64,000 nucleotides of DNA from Bradyrhizobium sp. dw_411 (GTDB taxonomy: Bacteria > Pseudomonadota > Alphaproteobacteria > Rhizobiales > Xanthobacteraceae), in contig NZ_JAAVUY010000007.1 in assembly GCF_018449695.1 (NCBI RefSeq), forward strand, positions 124,001-188,000, in the 5' to 3' direction. Of the stretch, positions 17,192-25,954 are shown piece by piece. How positions within the stretch are numbered: position 1 is the stretch's first letter; every line of letters begins with the position of its first letter. A program made the translations under genes and the position numbers. The notes beneath the pieces are model-generated. The model saw only the letters and a list, made by a program, of their open reading frames with translations, did not search any database and was not told where the DNA came from.

Positions 17192-17277
17192 CGTCATTGC
17201 GAGCGAAGCGAAGCAATCCATTTGCACAGCGCAAAGAAAGAATGGATTGCTTCGTCGCTTCGCTCCTCGCAATGACG
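17192..17277. repeat. Palindromic intergenic repeat, family B
   Basis: Arms CGTCATTGCGAGCGAAGCG and TTCGCTCCTCGCAATGACG with inner AAGCAATCCA ... TGGATTGCTT. Near-identical copies are at 22099-22182 and 28123-28204. Confidence 0.88.
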
Positions 17278-17318
17278 AAGAAGTCACTGTGCATCGCCCC
17301 GGAATGACGGCAGCCCCA

Positions 17319-17843
17319 TCACGCCGCGCCGTCGCGAATTGGGGGCTGGAACGAGAGCGCGGTGTCCCAGGGAAAGAAAATCCAGGTATCCTGCGACACT
17401 TCGGTGATGAACGTATCCACCAGCGGGCGTCCCTTGGGCTTGGCATACACCGTGGCAAAATGCGCATCCGGCATCATGTCGCGCACCAGGCGGCCGGTCT
17501 TGCCGGTATCGACGAGATCGTCGACGATCAGCAATCCCTTGCCGGTACCACCGCCGAGTTTCGCAGTGTCCGCCGAAATGCCTTTCAGCACCTGCAACTC
17601 GCCCTGCTTGGTATGGTCGTAGCTCGCGATGCAGACGGTATCGATGATGCGCACGCCGAGTTCGCGCGCCACGATCGCCGCGGGCACCAGCCCGCCGCGG
17701 GTGATCGCAATGACTGCATGAAACGGACCGACTTCATTGAGCCGCCAGGTCAGCGCCCGGCAGTCCCGGTGAAACTGGTCCCACGACACGGGGAAGGCTT
17801 TGCCTGCCCGCTCCTGCGCACTGAGTTCCGGATTTTCTGCCAT
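17319..17843 (-). CDS. gpt: Xanthine phosphoribosyltransferase
   Basis: 174 residues from ATG at 17843, with GAGGGG six bases upstream. The PRPP-binding loop is [13 protein letters not shown] (about residues 99-111), and the N-terminal [15 protein letters not shown] and [12 protein letters not shown] match Gpt-type purine salvage enzymes of 150-175 residues. It converts xanthine and guanine to XMP and GMP using PRPP. It is the last gene of a four-gene leftward run (molybdopterin-binding-fold protein, membrane protein, thioesterase, gpt), 11 bases after the thioesterase stop. The neighbours share no obvious pathway with it. Confidence 0.93.
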   Translation of the reverse strand: MAENPELSAQERAGKAFPVSWDQFHRDCRALTWRLNEVGPFHAVIAITRGGLVPAAIVARELGVRIIDTVCIASYDHTKQGELQVLKGISADTAKLGGGTGKGLLIVDDLVDTGKTGRLVRDMMPDAHFATVYAKPKGRPLVDTFITEVSQDTWIFFPWDTALSFQPPIRDGAA

Positions 17844-17854
17844 GATTATCCCCT

Positions 17855-18289
17855 CTAGATTTTTCGAATGACGAATGTGCCGGTGGCGGTCGCGACCACC
17901 TTGTCGCTTTGCCACAGTTCGGCGCTGCCGTGACACATCTCGCGGCCGCGCATCACCACACGGCCGAGACCCTTGATAGAGCCCAGCCGTGCCGGCCGGT
18001 GAAATTGCACGTTGAGATTAACCGTCGGCGCGAACTGGCCGCCGTCGAGCGTTGATGACAACGCGGTGCCCATGGTGTCGTCGAGCATGGCTGCGAGAAA
18101 CCCGCCCTGCACATTGCCCGCCGGATTAAGAAACATCTCGACCGCTTCGAATTTGGTTTCGATGGTGCCGCGCTCGCCGTCGATCTCGACAAAGCTGAGG
18201 CCAAGTGTCTTCGCGCAAGGCGGCGGCGGCGCGCTGCCCTCGACGATCTTCCAGAAAAACGAATTCTTGTCCACGCGGCTGCCTCTCAC
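17855..18289 (-). CDS. PaaI/hotdog-fold thioesterase
   Basis: 144 residues from GTG at 18289, which overlaps the upstream stop as GTGA. The hotdog pattern is clear: [20 protein letters not shown] (about 55-74) contains the catalytic Asn/Asp-type site, followed by [12 protein letters not shown] and a C-terminal strand. Such enzymes hydrolyse acyl-CoA thioesters. The substrate is unknown. The coding overlap with the preceding membrane protein suggests translational coupling. Confidence 0.88.
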   Translation of the reverse strand: MRGSRVDKNSFFWKIVEGSAPPPPCAKTLGLSFVEIDGERGTIETKFEAVEMFLNPAGNVQGGFLAAMLDDTMGTALSSTLDGGQFAPTVNLNVQFHRPARLGSIKGLGRVVMRGREMCHGSAELWQSDKVVATATGTFVIRKI

Positions 18290-18645
18290 GCGTTTAATTT
18301 GCGAGCAAGTAAAGATACCAAACCCAGACCAGCGAGGAGCCCGAAATAGGAGAGTAGCGCCCAGCGAAAACGGCTTGAGCGGCGGCGGTAGACTTGAACA
18401 TTTGCCTGCAGGTCGGCCGGCTGAGCCGCGATCTTGGCCTCAAGCACGTTTAGCCTCGGAAAATTCTGACCAGGATAATCAAGCTGGCAGTAGAACGTGA
18501 CTAACCCGATGGAGTAGTCACCGATGCGGTTATAAATTTGGCGACCCTGCCATTGCAGATAGAGACCGAACAGGCACAGACACGCCAAAGGAACGGCAAA
18601 AACGATGCCTATAACCAAGTGTGTCTGCGCCACTTCGGAAGACAT
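18286..18645 (-). CDS. Small membrane protein of unknown function
   Basis: 119 residues with two predicted membrane helices, one near the N-terminus (IGIVFAVPLACLCLFGLYL) and one at the C-terminus (WALLSYFGLLAGLGLVSLLA), joined by a hydrophilic loop of about 60 residues. No family recognised. It starts 3 bases after the upstream gene and overlaps the downstream thioesterase start by 4 bases, so it is very probably translated in this operon. Confidence 0.75.
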   Translation of the reverse strand: MSSEVAQTHLVIGIVFAVPLACLCLFGLYLQWQGRQIYNRIGDYSIGLVTFYCQLDYPGQNFPRLNVLEAKIAAQPADLQANVQVYRRRSSRFRWALLSYFGLLAGLGLVSLLARKLNA

Positions 18646-18648
18646 CTT

Positions 18649-19389
18649 CTATGCTCCACCGTGCAACTGCTTTAACATCTCCTTCACCGCGGCCATTGCG
18701 GCTGCGAGCTTCTCGGGGTCGCGCGAACGCACCACGAGGTTGGTGTTGGGCTTCTTGTCTTCGTCCTGAAACGGATAGCTGCCGATGATGGTGTCGGGAT
18801 GGGCGTTGGCGATAATCCGAAGCGGACCGCCGATATCGCCTTCCCGCGCATTGGCGCGCACCGTCTCCGACAGCATCCGCACGCCGGATTTCAGTTTCGG
18901 CGAGACGATGTCCATCATCGCCTGCATGATCGAGGGCACCCCGGCCATCACGATGACATTGCCGATCTTGAAACCGGGCGCGAGGATGGTCGCGCTCTGG
19001 ATCAGCTCGGCGCCGTCGGGAATTCGCGCCATCCGCAGCCGCGCCTCGTTCAGCTCGCCCGGGCCCGAGAACCGTTCGGCAAACCGAGCCACCACTTCGG
19101 GGTGATGATCGATGCCGACGCCGAACGCTTTCGCGATGCTGTCGGCGGTGATGTCGTCATGGGTCGGCCCGATGCCGCCGGTGGTGAAGACATAGGTGTA
19201 GCGGTGCCGCAGCGCGTCCAGCGCCGCGATGATCTCGGGCTCCTCGTCAGCCACGACCCGGACTTCCTTGAGGTCGATCCCGATATTGGTCAGGTATTCC
19301 GCGATAAAGCCGATGTTCTTGTCTTTGGTCCGGCCGGACAGGATCTCATCGCCGATCACCAGAATACCCGCCGTAATGATCTCGCTCAT
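18649..19389 (-). CDS. Molybdopterin-binding-fold protein, CinA N-terminal type
   Basis: 246 residues from ATG at 19389, with GGAGAGG about 3 bases upstream. The MoaB/Mog-type fold is marked by GDEILSGRTKDKN (about 13-25) and FTTGGIGPTHDDITADS (about 68-84). This is the N-terminal COG1058 part of CinA, which acts as a pyrophosphatase on ADP-ribose and similar compounds. The C-terminal nicotinamide-nucleotide amidase part of full CinA is absent, which is common in this family. It heads a four-gene leftward run ending in gpt. Confidence 0.9.
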   Translation of the reverse strand: MSEIITAGILVIGDEILSGRTKDKNIGFIAEYLTNIGIDLKEVRVVADEEPEIIAALDALRHRYTYVFTTGGIGPTHDDITADSIAKAFGVGIDHHPEVVARFAERFSGPGELNEARLRMARIPDGAELIQSATILAPGFKIGNVIVMAGVPSIMQAMMDIVSPKLKSGVRMLSETVRANAREGDIGGPLRIIANAHPDTIIGSYPFQDEDKKPNTNLVVRSRDPEKLAAAMAAVKEMLKQLHGGA

Positions 19390-19638
19390 AACCTCTCCTC
19401 GTCTTGCGACGCACCACGCTTTGGCCAGGTTGGACTTGCCCCTGGTACATTCGGTGCCAGAGGCACAACAGCGCCTTGCCACCGAAATAAGCACCCGCCA
19501 GCCGGTTTTTCGGGCAACATCCCGATCATCCCTACTAAATGGGTCTTGCGCCAATGCATATCGCGCTGGCCCGGCCCTTGCTACCGTCCCTTTAAGTCAT
19601 GCACTGTCCTGCATGGCCTCGAAAAGCAGTCAGGATAT

Positions 19639-21057
19639 ATGGCAGTCGCGTTCGATGAAATGAATGGGCCCAACGGCGAACTCCGCTCGGCCTACCTTGA
19701 ACTCTCCCGCTGGCTCAAGGAGACGCCGCCGGACGCCCTGGAGTATCGCCGCCAGGAAGCGGAATTGCTGTTCCGCCGGATCGGCATCACTTTCGCCGTC
19801 TATGGCGACGCCGAGGCCCAGGAGCGGCTGATCCCCTTCGACGTGATCCCGCGGATCATGTCGGCGAAGGAATGGGGCATTCTCGAAAAGGGCCTCAAAC
19901 AACGGGTCCGCGCGCTCAACATGTTCCTGCGCGACATCTATCACGGCCGCGATATCTTGCGCGCCAACATCATTCCCGACGATCTGATCTTCCAGAACCC
20001 GGTGTTCCGGCCCGAGATGAACGGCCAGGACGTCCCACACGACGTCTACGTCCACATCGCCGGCATCGACATCGTCCGGGTCGATGCGGAAAACTTCTAC
20101 GTGCTGGAAGACAATGCGCGCACGCCCTCCGGCGTGTCCTACATGCTGGAAAACCGCGAAATCATGATGCGGCTGTTTCCGGACCTGTTCGCCCGCCACC
20201 GCGTCGCGCCTGTGGAAAAGTACCCGGACGAGCTGCTCTCGGCGCTGCGGTCGGTGGCGCCGCTCAGCGCCTCGGCGGAGCCTACGGTCGCGCTGATGAC
20301 GCCCGGGGTCTACAATTCCGCCTATTACGAACATTCATTCCTGGCCGACAAGCTCGGCATCGAACTGGTCGAGGGCCGCGACCTCATCGTCAAGAACGAC
20401 GAAGTGTTCATGCGCACCACCGAGGGCCTCAAACGCGTCGACGTGATCTACCGCCGGGTCGACGACGACTTCCTCGATCCCCTCACCTTCCGGCCGGATT
20501 CGGCGCTTGGCGTGCCCGGCCTGATGTCGGCCTATGCGGCCGGCAATATCACGCTGGCCAATGCGGTGGGTACCGGGATCGCCGACGACAAGGCCGTGTA
20601 CTCCTACATGCCCGACATCGTGAAATTCTATCTGGGTGAAGAACCGATCCTCAAGAACGTCCCGACCTGGCGCTGCCGCGAGCCCAAGGATCTCGCTTAC
20701 GTGCTCGATAATCTCAGCGAACTCGTGGTCAAGGAAGTTCACGGCTCCGGCGGTTACGGCATGCTGATCGGCCCGGCGGCCACCAAAGCCACCATCGAAG
20801 CGTTCCGCGACAAGCTCAAGCGCGAGCCCGAGGGTTTTATCGCCCAGCCGACGCTGGCGCTGTCGACCTGCCCCACCTGCACCGAGTCCGGCCTCGCGCC
20901 GCGCCATGTTGACCTCAGGCCATTCGTGCTGACCGGCAGCAACCATGTCACGATCATCCCGGGCGGGCTGACGCGCGTGGCGCTGAAGGAAGGCTCGCTG
21001 GTGGTCAATTCGAGCCAGGGCGGCGGCACCAAAGACACCTGGATACTGGATGAATAA
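19639..21057 (+). CDS. Circularly permuted ATP-grasp type 2 protein (DUF404/DUF407)
   Basis: 472 residues from ATG at 19639 (AGGA 4 bases upstream). Family signatures include EWGILEKGLKQRVRALN, LEDNARTPSGVSYMLENR, PGVYNSAYYEHSFLA, LVKEVHGSGGYGMLIGP and SSQGGGTKDTW. These enzymes are thought to ligate an amino or peptide substrate at the cost of ATP. The gene is followed 29 bases later by an alpha-E gene and then a transglutaminase-like gene, the known set linked to the Anbu protease, which here lies 5.5 kb downstream. Peptide tagging or modification is a published proposal for this set, not proven. Confidence 0.92.
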   Translation: MAVAFDEMNGPNGELRSAYLELSRWLKETPPDALEYRRQEAELLFRRIGITFAVYGDAEAQERLIPFDVIPRIMSAKEWGILEKGLKQRVRALNMFLRDIYHGRDILRANIIPDDLIFQNPVFRPEMNGQDVPHDVYVHIAGIDIVRVDAENFYVLEDNARTPSGVSYMLENREIMMRLFPDLFARHRVAPVEKYPDELLSALRSVAPLSASAEPTVALMTPGVYNSAYYEHSFLADKLGIELVEGRDLIVKNDEVFMRTTEGLKRVDVIYRRVDDDFLDPLTFRPDSALGVPGLMSAYAAGNITLANAVGTGIADDKAVYSYMPDIVKFYLGEEPILKNVPTWRCREPKDLAYVLDNLSELVVKEVHGSGGYGMLIGPAATKATIEAFRDKLKREPEGFIAQPTLALSTCPTCTESGLAPRHVDLRPFVLTGSNHVTIIPGGLTRVALKEGSLVVNSSQGGGTKDTWILDE

Positions 21058-21086
21058 ATCAGGCCTCAAGAGAGCAATCATTACGC

Positions 21087-22031
21087 ATGCTGTCGCGCAC
21101 CGCTGAAAACCTGTACTGGCTCGCCCGCTACGTCGAACGCGCGGAATATCTCGCGCGCACCATCGATGCGACGCTGCGCGTCACAGCCCTGCCCAACGCC
21201 TATATCGGCAAGACCAATGAATGGGATTCGGCGCTGTTGACCGCCGGCGTCAGCGCCAGTTTCTACGAGGTCCACAAGGAAGCCAACGAACACAACGTCG
21301 TCGATTATTTGTCGTTCTCGCCAGACAACCCCTCCTCGATCCGCAATTGCATCGAGAACGCGCGGCTCAACTCGCGCTCGGTGCGAACCGCGCTGACGAG
21401 CGAGATGTGGGACACCATCAACTCGGCCTGGATCGACCTGCAGGAAGTCTGGGGCAAGGGAACCAAGACCCGCGAGGAGCTGACCAAGTTTTTGCGTTTC
21501 GTGCAGGAGACGTCGCTCCGTTTCGACGGCTCGGCCTACCGGACTATGCTGCGCAACGACGCCTACTGGTTTTCGCGATTAGGGCTGCATCTGGAACGCG
21601 CCGACAACACCGCCCGCATCCTCGACGTCAAATATCACGTGCTGCTGCCCGAGGAAGAACATGTCGGCGGCCCGCTGGATTATTATCAATGGACCTCGAT
21701 CCTGCGCTCGGTATCGGCGCTGACCGCCTATCACTGGGTCTATCGCGAGACCCTGAAACCCTGGCTGATCGCGGATCTGCTGATCCTCAACGATTCCCTG
21801 CCCCGTTCGCTGGCGAGCTGCTACGGCAACCTGGTCCGCAACCTCGACCAGATCGGCGTCGCCTATGGCCGCCAGGGCGCCTCGCAGCGCCACGCCCGCG
21901 GCGTGCGCAACCGCCTCGAACACAGCCATATGGACGACATCTTCCAGCACGGCGTGCATGAATTCATCCAGGAGTTCATCGCTGACAATGCTAGGCTTGG
22001 CGAAATCATCACCAAGCAATATCTGATCTGA
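21087..22031 (+). CDS. Alpha-E domain protein (DUF403)
   Basis: 314 residues, almost entirely helical. It starts MLSRTAENLYWLARYVERAE, the standard opening of the alpha-E family, and contains RFDGSAYRTMLRNDAYWFSR and FSRLGLHLERADNTARILD, which carry the conserved Arg/Glu pattern. Alpha-E proteins always travel with circularly permuted ATP-grasp partners, and some genomes fuse the two; the biochemical role is unknown. Close spacing indicates one transcript with the preceding gene. Confidence 0.93.
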   Translation: MLSRTAENLYWLARYVERAEYLARTIDATLRVTALPNAYIGKTNEWDSALLTAGVSASFYEVHKEANEHNVVDYLSFSPDNPSSIRNCIENARLNSRSVRTALTSEMWDTINSAWIDLQEVWGKGTKTREELTKFLRFVQETSLRFDGSAYRTMLRNDAYWFSRLGLHLERADNTARILDVKYHVLLPEEEHVGGPLDYYQWTSILRSVSALTAYHWVYRETLKPWLIADLLILNDSLPRSLASCYGNLVRNLDQIGVAYGRQGASQRHARGVRNRLEHSHMDDIFQHGVHEFIQEFIADNARLGEIITKQYLI

Positions 22032-22098
22032 TAGATTAGAGTTGAACACCACAGGCCGTCATGGCCGGTCGTCTCGGCCATGACGCCAACACCAACAA

Positions 22099-22182
22099 CG
22101 TCATTGCGAGCGCAGCGAAGCAATCCACTCTTGTCCTCGTTGCACGATGGATTGCTTCGTCGCTTCGCTCCTCGCAATGACG
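22099..22182. repeat. Palindromic intergenic repeat, family B
   Basis: Arms CGTCATTGCGAGCGCAGCG and TTCGCTCCTCGCAATGACG. It lies inside the presumed alpha-E/transglutaminase operon, 31 bases before the transglutaminase start. Confidence 0.88.
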
Positions 22183-22213
22183 CTTGAACTTCAGCTCCGT
22201 TCCGGTACCCGTC

Positions 22214-23056
22214 ATGCGCCTGCGAATTGCCCATTCCACGACCTATCGCTACGAACCGCCCGCCACCGGCGTCATTCAAATCCTGCGGATGACGCCGTGC
22301 AGCCATGACGGGCAGTATGTCGCCGAATGGCAGATCGATGTCTCGACCGATTCCCGGCTCGATGTGCATCGCGATGCCTTCGGCAATGTCACGCATGTGC
22401 TGACCTTTGGACCGCTCGCCGATCTCACCATCCATGTCGAGGGCCTGATCGAAACCCACGATACCGGCGGCGTGCTCAAGGGCACCGACGAACAGTTCCC
22501 GCCGAGCTTTTTCCTGCGCTCGACGCCGCTGACCGAAGTCAATCCGGCGATGGCGGCCTTTGCGCGCGAGCTGCGCTCGGAATCCGAAAACGACGTGCTG
22601 GGTTTTCTGCACGCGCTGATGATGCAGATCAACGAGCACATGACCTTCGACGAAGATCCCACCAACAGCGGCACCTCGGCGGTCGAAGCCTTCGGCCTCA
22701 AGCGTGGCGTGTGCCAGGACTACGCGCATATCTTCATCGCCTGCGCGCGCTCCGGCGGCGTGCCCGCGCGCTTCGTCTCCGGGCATTTCTACCGCGCCGA
22801 CGGCATGGTCCATCAGCAGGCCGGCCACGCCTGGGCCGAAGCCTTCGTGCCGGATCTGGGCTGGGTCGGCTTCGATCCCGCCAACGCGATCTGCACCACC
22901 GACGCCCATGCCCGCATCGCGATCGGCCTCGATTATCTCGGCGCCGCCCCGGTCCGCGGCACGCGTTATGGCGGCGGCATGGAAACGCTGACGGTCGCGG
23001 TCAAGGTCGATCAGGTCGGCCGGCCCGGACAATCACAGAGCCAATCGCAATCGTAG
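22214..23056 (+). CDS. Transglutaminase-like cysteine protease family protein
   Basis: 280 residues from ATG at 22214; in-frame codons upstream fall in a repeat and no strong ribosome site is seen. The N-terminal beta domain begins MRLRIAHSTTYRYEPP. The transglutaminase core shows the triad: Cys in KRGVCQDYAHIF (about 172), His in QAGHAWAEAF (about 206) and Asp in GWVGFDPANA (about 221). Such proteins are peptidases or amide-forming enzymes. In the ATP-grasp/alpha-E/Anbu set they may reverse or process the modification. The C-terminus ends in a simple QSQSQSQS tail. Confidence 0.9.
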   Translation: MRLRIAHSTTYRYEPPATGVIQILRMTPCSHDGQYVAEWQIDVSTDSRLDVHRDAFGNVTHVLTFGPLADLTIHVEGLIETHDTGGVLKGTDEQFPPSFFLRSTPLTEVNPAMAAFARELRSESENDVLGFLHALMMQINEHMTFDEDPTNSGTSAVEAFGLKRGVCQDYAHIFIACARSGGVPARFVSGHFYRADGMVHQQAGHAWAEAFVPDLGWVGFDPANAICTTDAHARIAIGLDYLGAAPVRGTRYGGGMETLTVAVKVDQVGRPGQSQSQSQS

Positions 23057-23165
23057 CTGTCATGAAACAACGCCGCCGTTTTGACGTTCTTTGATCCAAA
23101 GGTAAGATAGAAACGTCAACTGACCGACGAGTCGGGGCGGTTCTCAAGCGGCGAAGGGCGACAGC

Positions 23166-23552
23166 GTGCAGCACTCATCGGGATTCAGGTCGCAGCCAAC
23201 GCTGCGGCGCGGTTGGCTCGTCCTTGGCGCGGCGGTTGCGCTGACCTTCCCTCTCCTCGATACCACCGCCGCTCAGGCCCAGAATCTCGATCTGGGCAAA
23301 ACGGCGCCGCGGCTGTTTACCGATACCTGCTCGGCGTGCCATCGCAGCCCACGCGGCCTCGCCAAGGGGCGCTACCGTCTCACGCTGATGATGTTCCTGA
23401 AGGAGCATTACTCGACCAGCTCGAACACCGCCTCGGAACTCGCGGATTATCTGGTCTCGGTCGATGTACCACAGGGCGGCCCGCCGCGAACGGGCGCCAA
23501 AAAACCGCGTAAACCGCGAGCGCCGGCCCAGGCGCCTGCAAAACCGGATTGA
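23166..23552 (+). CDS. Small exported c-type heme protein
   Basis: 128 residues from GTG at 23166. A signal sequence (LVLGAAVALTFPLLDTTAAQAQ) is followed by one heme-binding motif, CSACH at about residues 55-59 (TDTCSACHRSPRGLAKG). The core region is only about 55 residues and the likely Met ligand is in LTLMMFLKEHY. The C-terminal tail is Lys/Pro/Ala-rich (KKPRKPRAPAQAP). It may be a periplasmic electron carrier. It sits inside the gap between the transglutaminase and Anbu genes and has no evident link to them. Not a standard length for class I cytochrome c, so heme attachment needs proof. Confidence 0.7.
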   Translation: MQHSSGFRSQPTLRRGWLVLGAAVALTFPLLDTTAAQAQNLDLGKTAPRLFTDTCSACHRSPRGLAKGRYRLTLMMFLKEHYSTSSNTASELADYLVSVDVPQGGPPRTGAKKPRKPRAPAQAPAKPD

Positions 23553-23605
23553 GATAAGCTAGAGCGCTTTCCGCTTCGATGGACTCATTGGCACCGTTCC
23601 GGTGG

Positions 23606-23718
23606 CCTCATGGTTCGAGACGCGCGAAGACGCGCTCCTCACCATGAGGGACCGAGACCTGATCCCGGTTCAGACCTCATCCTGAGGAGCATCGCGAAGC
23701 GATGCGTCTCGAAGGATG
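23606..23718. repeat. Palindromic intergenic repeat, family A (two units)
   Basis: Units at 23606-23649 (CCTCATGGTTCGAGACG ... CTCCTCACCATGAGG) and about 23675-23718 (CCTCATCCTGAGGAGC ... GTCTCGAAGGATG). A fragment of another dispersed repeat (AGAGCGCTTTCCGCTTCGAT) precedes it at about 23562. Confidence 0.82.
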
Positions 23719-23743
23719 GCAACAACGTTGAAGTACAAATCGT

Positions 23744-24796
23744 TCAGGACGGCTGGGACGCGCGTTGCGTGGCCATTGTCGTGCCGCTCAGGCTCGGGAT
23801 CACGACCAGGCGATTGACCTCGCCGTCATTGTAAGCCTTGAGGAAGCGGTCGTAGTCCTTGATCGATACGCAGCCATTTGAATCGCCGTTGACGCCGAGC
23901 ATGTAGCTGTGCACCAGCAGGCCCGAACGACCAAAGATGTCGTTGCCCTCGACCGGCGTCATGCGCAACGCCGCAACGCCGTGAAACATCCGTTCGCGCG
24001 GCTTCAACTCATATTCGGCTGGCGGCGTCGCGCCGGTCATCGGCACATTCACATGGTCGAGATCGTCCCGCATGCTGCCCATTCCCGAATGCGCCTCGAG
24101 GACGGTGCCATTCGGCATGTAGACGGCATGCGCCGTGATGTCATAAACCGCCGTCACGCCGTCATAGCCGAGTGCCGCGAGATCCGGTCCCTTGCGGCGA
24201 AACAACCCTTCGGGGGTCAGCGAAGCCAGCGTGACCCGCCCGAAGTCGGATAGTTTCTGCGTCAGCGAACGTTCGGCCGGGCGCGCCGGGCTGTCGGTCT
24301 GTGCCAAAGCCAGCGCTTGTCCCGGCGCGGGACCTGCCGTGGCAAGCATGTCTGCCGCCGCCGGACGCGAGCGCGGCAATGGCACACCGGTGGAGGTAGA
24401 GGCCGCGGGTCTGGTCTCATCGACCTTGCTGTCGGTCACCCCAAGGCGGAAATCCTGCGGCATCTGCTGCGGACCCATTCCGTCCTGCCCGCGAAACTTC
24501 ATTTGCAATGCGGCTACGGTCGAGCGGTCGAGTGGCTGCAATTGCGCGCGAACGGCGGGCGGTGGCGTCATCGACTGCGGAAAAAAGCGATCCTCGAACG
24601 AGGCAAAGGACCCGGTACGTTCAGCATTTCCAGGCAGCGCGGCCGAAGCGAACGCGAACAGATCGGAATTGGTAACCCAGGCTGCGGCGGCCAGCGACAC
24701 GGTGACGGAGAACAGGCCAAGGGCCGTACTCGCGAACCAGCCCCTGCGGCGGCGCGGCACCCTCCTAACAGCTGTCGCTGCGTCGAAAGCCATCAA
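23744..24796 (-). CDS. DUF2778 (Tlde1-like L,D-transpeptidase-type) protein, copy 1
   Basis: 350 residues. An Arg-rich N-terminus (RRVPRRRRG) and a membrane anchor (LFSVTVSLAAAAWV) point to an inner-membrane protein with a periplasmic body, or an exported one. After a Pro/Ala-rich linker the DUF2778 domain fills the last 130 residues: YDITAHAVYMPNGTVLEAHSG, FHGVAALRMTP and the active-site stretch GLLVHSYMLGVNGDSNGCVS with His and Cys. DUF2778 includes the type VI effector Tlde1, which acts on peptidoglycan stems. No type VI genes are present here. A paralogue is at 36912-38126. Housekeeping wall modification is more likely than a toxin (inference). Confidence 0.85.
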   Translation of the reverse strand: MMAFDAATAVRRVPRRRRGWFASTALGLFSVTVSLAAAAWVTNSDLFAFASAALPGNAERTGSFASFEDRFFPQSMTPPPAVRAQLQPLDRSTVAALQMKFRGQDGMGPQQMPQDFRLGVTDSKVDETRPAASTSTGVPLPRSRPAAADMLATAGPAPGQALALAQTDSPARPAERSLTQKLSDFGRVTLASLTPEGLFRRKGPDLAALGYDGVTAVYDITAHAVYMPNGTVLEAHSGMGSMRDDLDHVNVPMTGATPPAEYELKPRERMFHGVAALRMTPVEGNDIFGRSGLLVHSYMLGVNGDSNGCVSIKDYDRFLKAYNDGEVNRLVVIPSLSGTTMATQRASQPS

Positions 24797-25129
24797 GTCC
24801 CCAATAACACCTGACCAAACGTACGACCAATCCCCCGGGATTCGTCAGGCAGTCTGTAATTATGGGGCTAAAAGTGAGGCATAATCGAGACAGCGGCGAT
24901 GTCCGCCCCTGCTTCCGTCCGGAAAACCCCGATTCTACCGTCCAAACCCCAAGGTAGTTAAAGCCCTTTTACTCCTTTCGGACCGGCGGGGCCAGCCCGA
25001 CGATGGGTGTTTTTACCTGTTTGGAAGGTAAACGGGCTTGTTTGGGGATGCCCAAACCGGCCACGAAAGCGTGGGTCCGGCCGTTTTTTAACCAGAACGG
25101 GACATCGCACAACCTGCGGTCGCACATCG
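24797..25129. other. Intergenic region upstream of the first DUF2778 gene
   Basis: 333 bases with no credible gene. It must contain the DUF2778 promoter (leftward) and the 3' end of the next leftward gene. Short overlapping frames on both strands have no support. Confidence 0.4.
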
Positions 25130-25567
25130 TCAGCTTCGCCGGTCCGCTCCGCGATACCAGATGCGAGCTGACGGCGGCGGACGCTGCGGCAATTTTCCGG
25201 TGAAAGTAATGAGCGCACGCCAGCGTTCCATCCAGGGACGTGGATGCACCAGTTTCTTCAACCGCTGTTGCCAGTGGCCGGGGTGATAGACATCGACCGT
25301 GATCCGCCATGCATTGGATCTGTCATATTCGAGGGTCACAACTCGTCCAAACAATTCCGTCGATTCGTCAGGCGCGTCGATGGTCAGCAGGATTGGGCTG
25401 CGCTTTGCATAAAGCGTGACGACCAAGCCGTCTTTATCGGCCTCCCAGCATTGCCATGGTGCGCCGACAAGTTGCGCGCGGCCATAGCGGCGCAGAAACG
25501 CCATGGCCAGCACCCGCGCCTCGTAAAGGTCAGGCGCCCAATCCGGATCGTCGGTGAGAATTCCCAT
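25130..25567 (-). CDS. Hypothetical protein
   Basis: 145 residues from ATG at 25567 (MGILTDDPDWAPDLYEAR); an upstream start adding 14 residues is possible. The protein is soluble and Trp/Arg-rich, with stretches WQCWEADKDGLVVTLYAK and RVVTLEYDRSNAWRITVDVY that suggest a small alpha/beta fold. No domain recognised. It lies alone in the block between the transglutaminase and Anbu genes, flanked by non-coding repeats. Confidence 0.6.
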   Translation of the reverse strand: MGILTDDPDWAPDLYEARVLAMAFLRRYGRAQLVGAPWQCWEADKDGLVVTLYAKRSPILLTIDAPDESTELFGRVVTLEYDRSNAWRITVDVYHPGHWQQRLKKLVHPRPWMERWRALITFTGKLPQRPPPSARIWYRGADRRS

Positions 25568-25752
25568 GGCGCCTAAATGGCATCGCGCGCGATCGATGCA
25601 AATCAACAAGCCGCGCTTTGAAGCACGTTAGAAAAATTCCAGAGAAGATCGGGGGCACAACTCGTCGTGACAGCAAATTACGTCGGTAGCGGCGTGTGGC
25701 GCGCTGCGCTCGATGAGCGGCTATCACATTATTGCCATGCCTATGAGAACTC

Positions 25753-25841
25753 GTCATTGCCGGGCTTGACCCGGCAATCCATCTATCTTCGCAGCAACTT
25801 TTTCGAAGAAGATGGATTGCCGGGTCAAGCCCGATGATGAC
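25753..25841. repeat. Palindromic intergenic repeat, family E
   Basis: Near-perfect long inverted repeat: GTCATTGCCGGGCTTGACCC ... and GATGGATTGCCGGGTCAAGC ... CGATGATGAC, arms of about 40 bases. Only copy in this window. Confidence 0.85.
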
Positions 25842-25954
25842 AGTCTGATTTACCCGACGGGCAAATCAACCACACGCCTCGTAAATCAAAGTCCAGCCCC
25901 TCGCTCAAAAATATTCTGATTTTCCGAAATTGCAAATCATTGGTATACTCGCAG

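Noticed and set aside
17166..17294. N-terminal extension of the CxxC hypothetical protein
   Set aside because: It is a translation of a family B palindromic repeat; the downstream ATG at 17165 opens the conserved part.
23744..24796. Type VI secretion effector with immunity gene
   Set aside because: DUF2778 includes such effectors, but there is no neighbouring immunity gene or secretion component, and the protein has its own membrane anchor.
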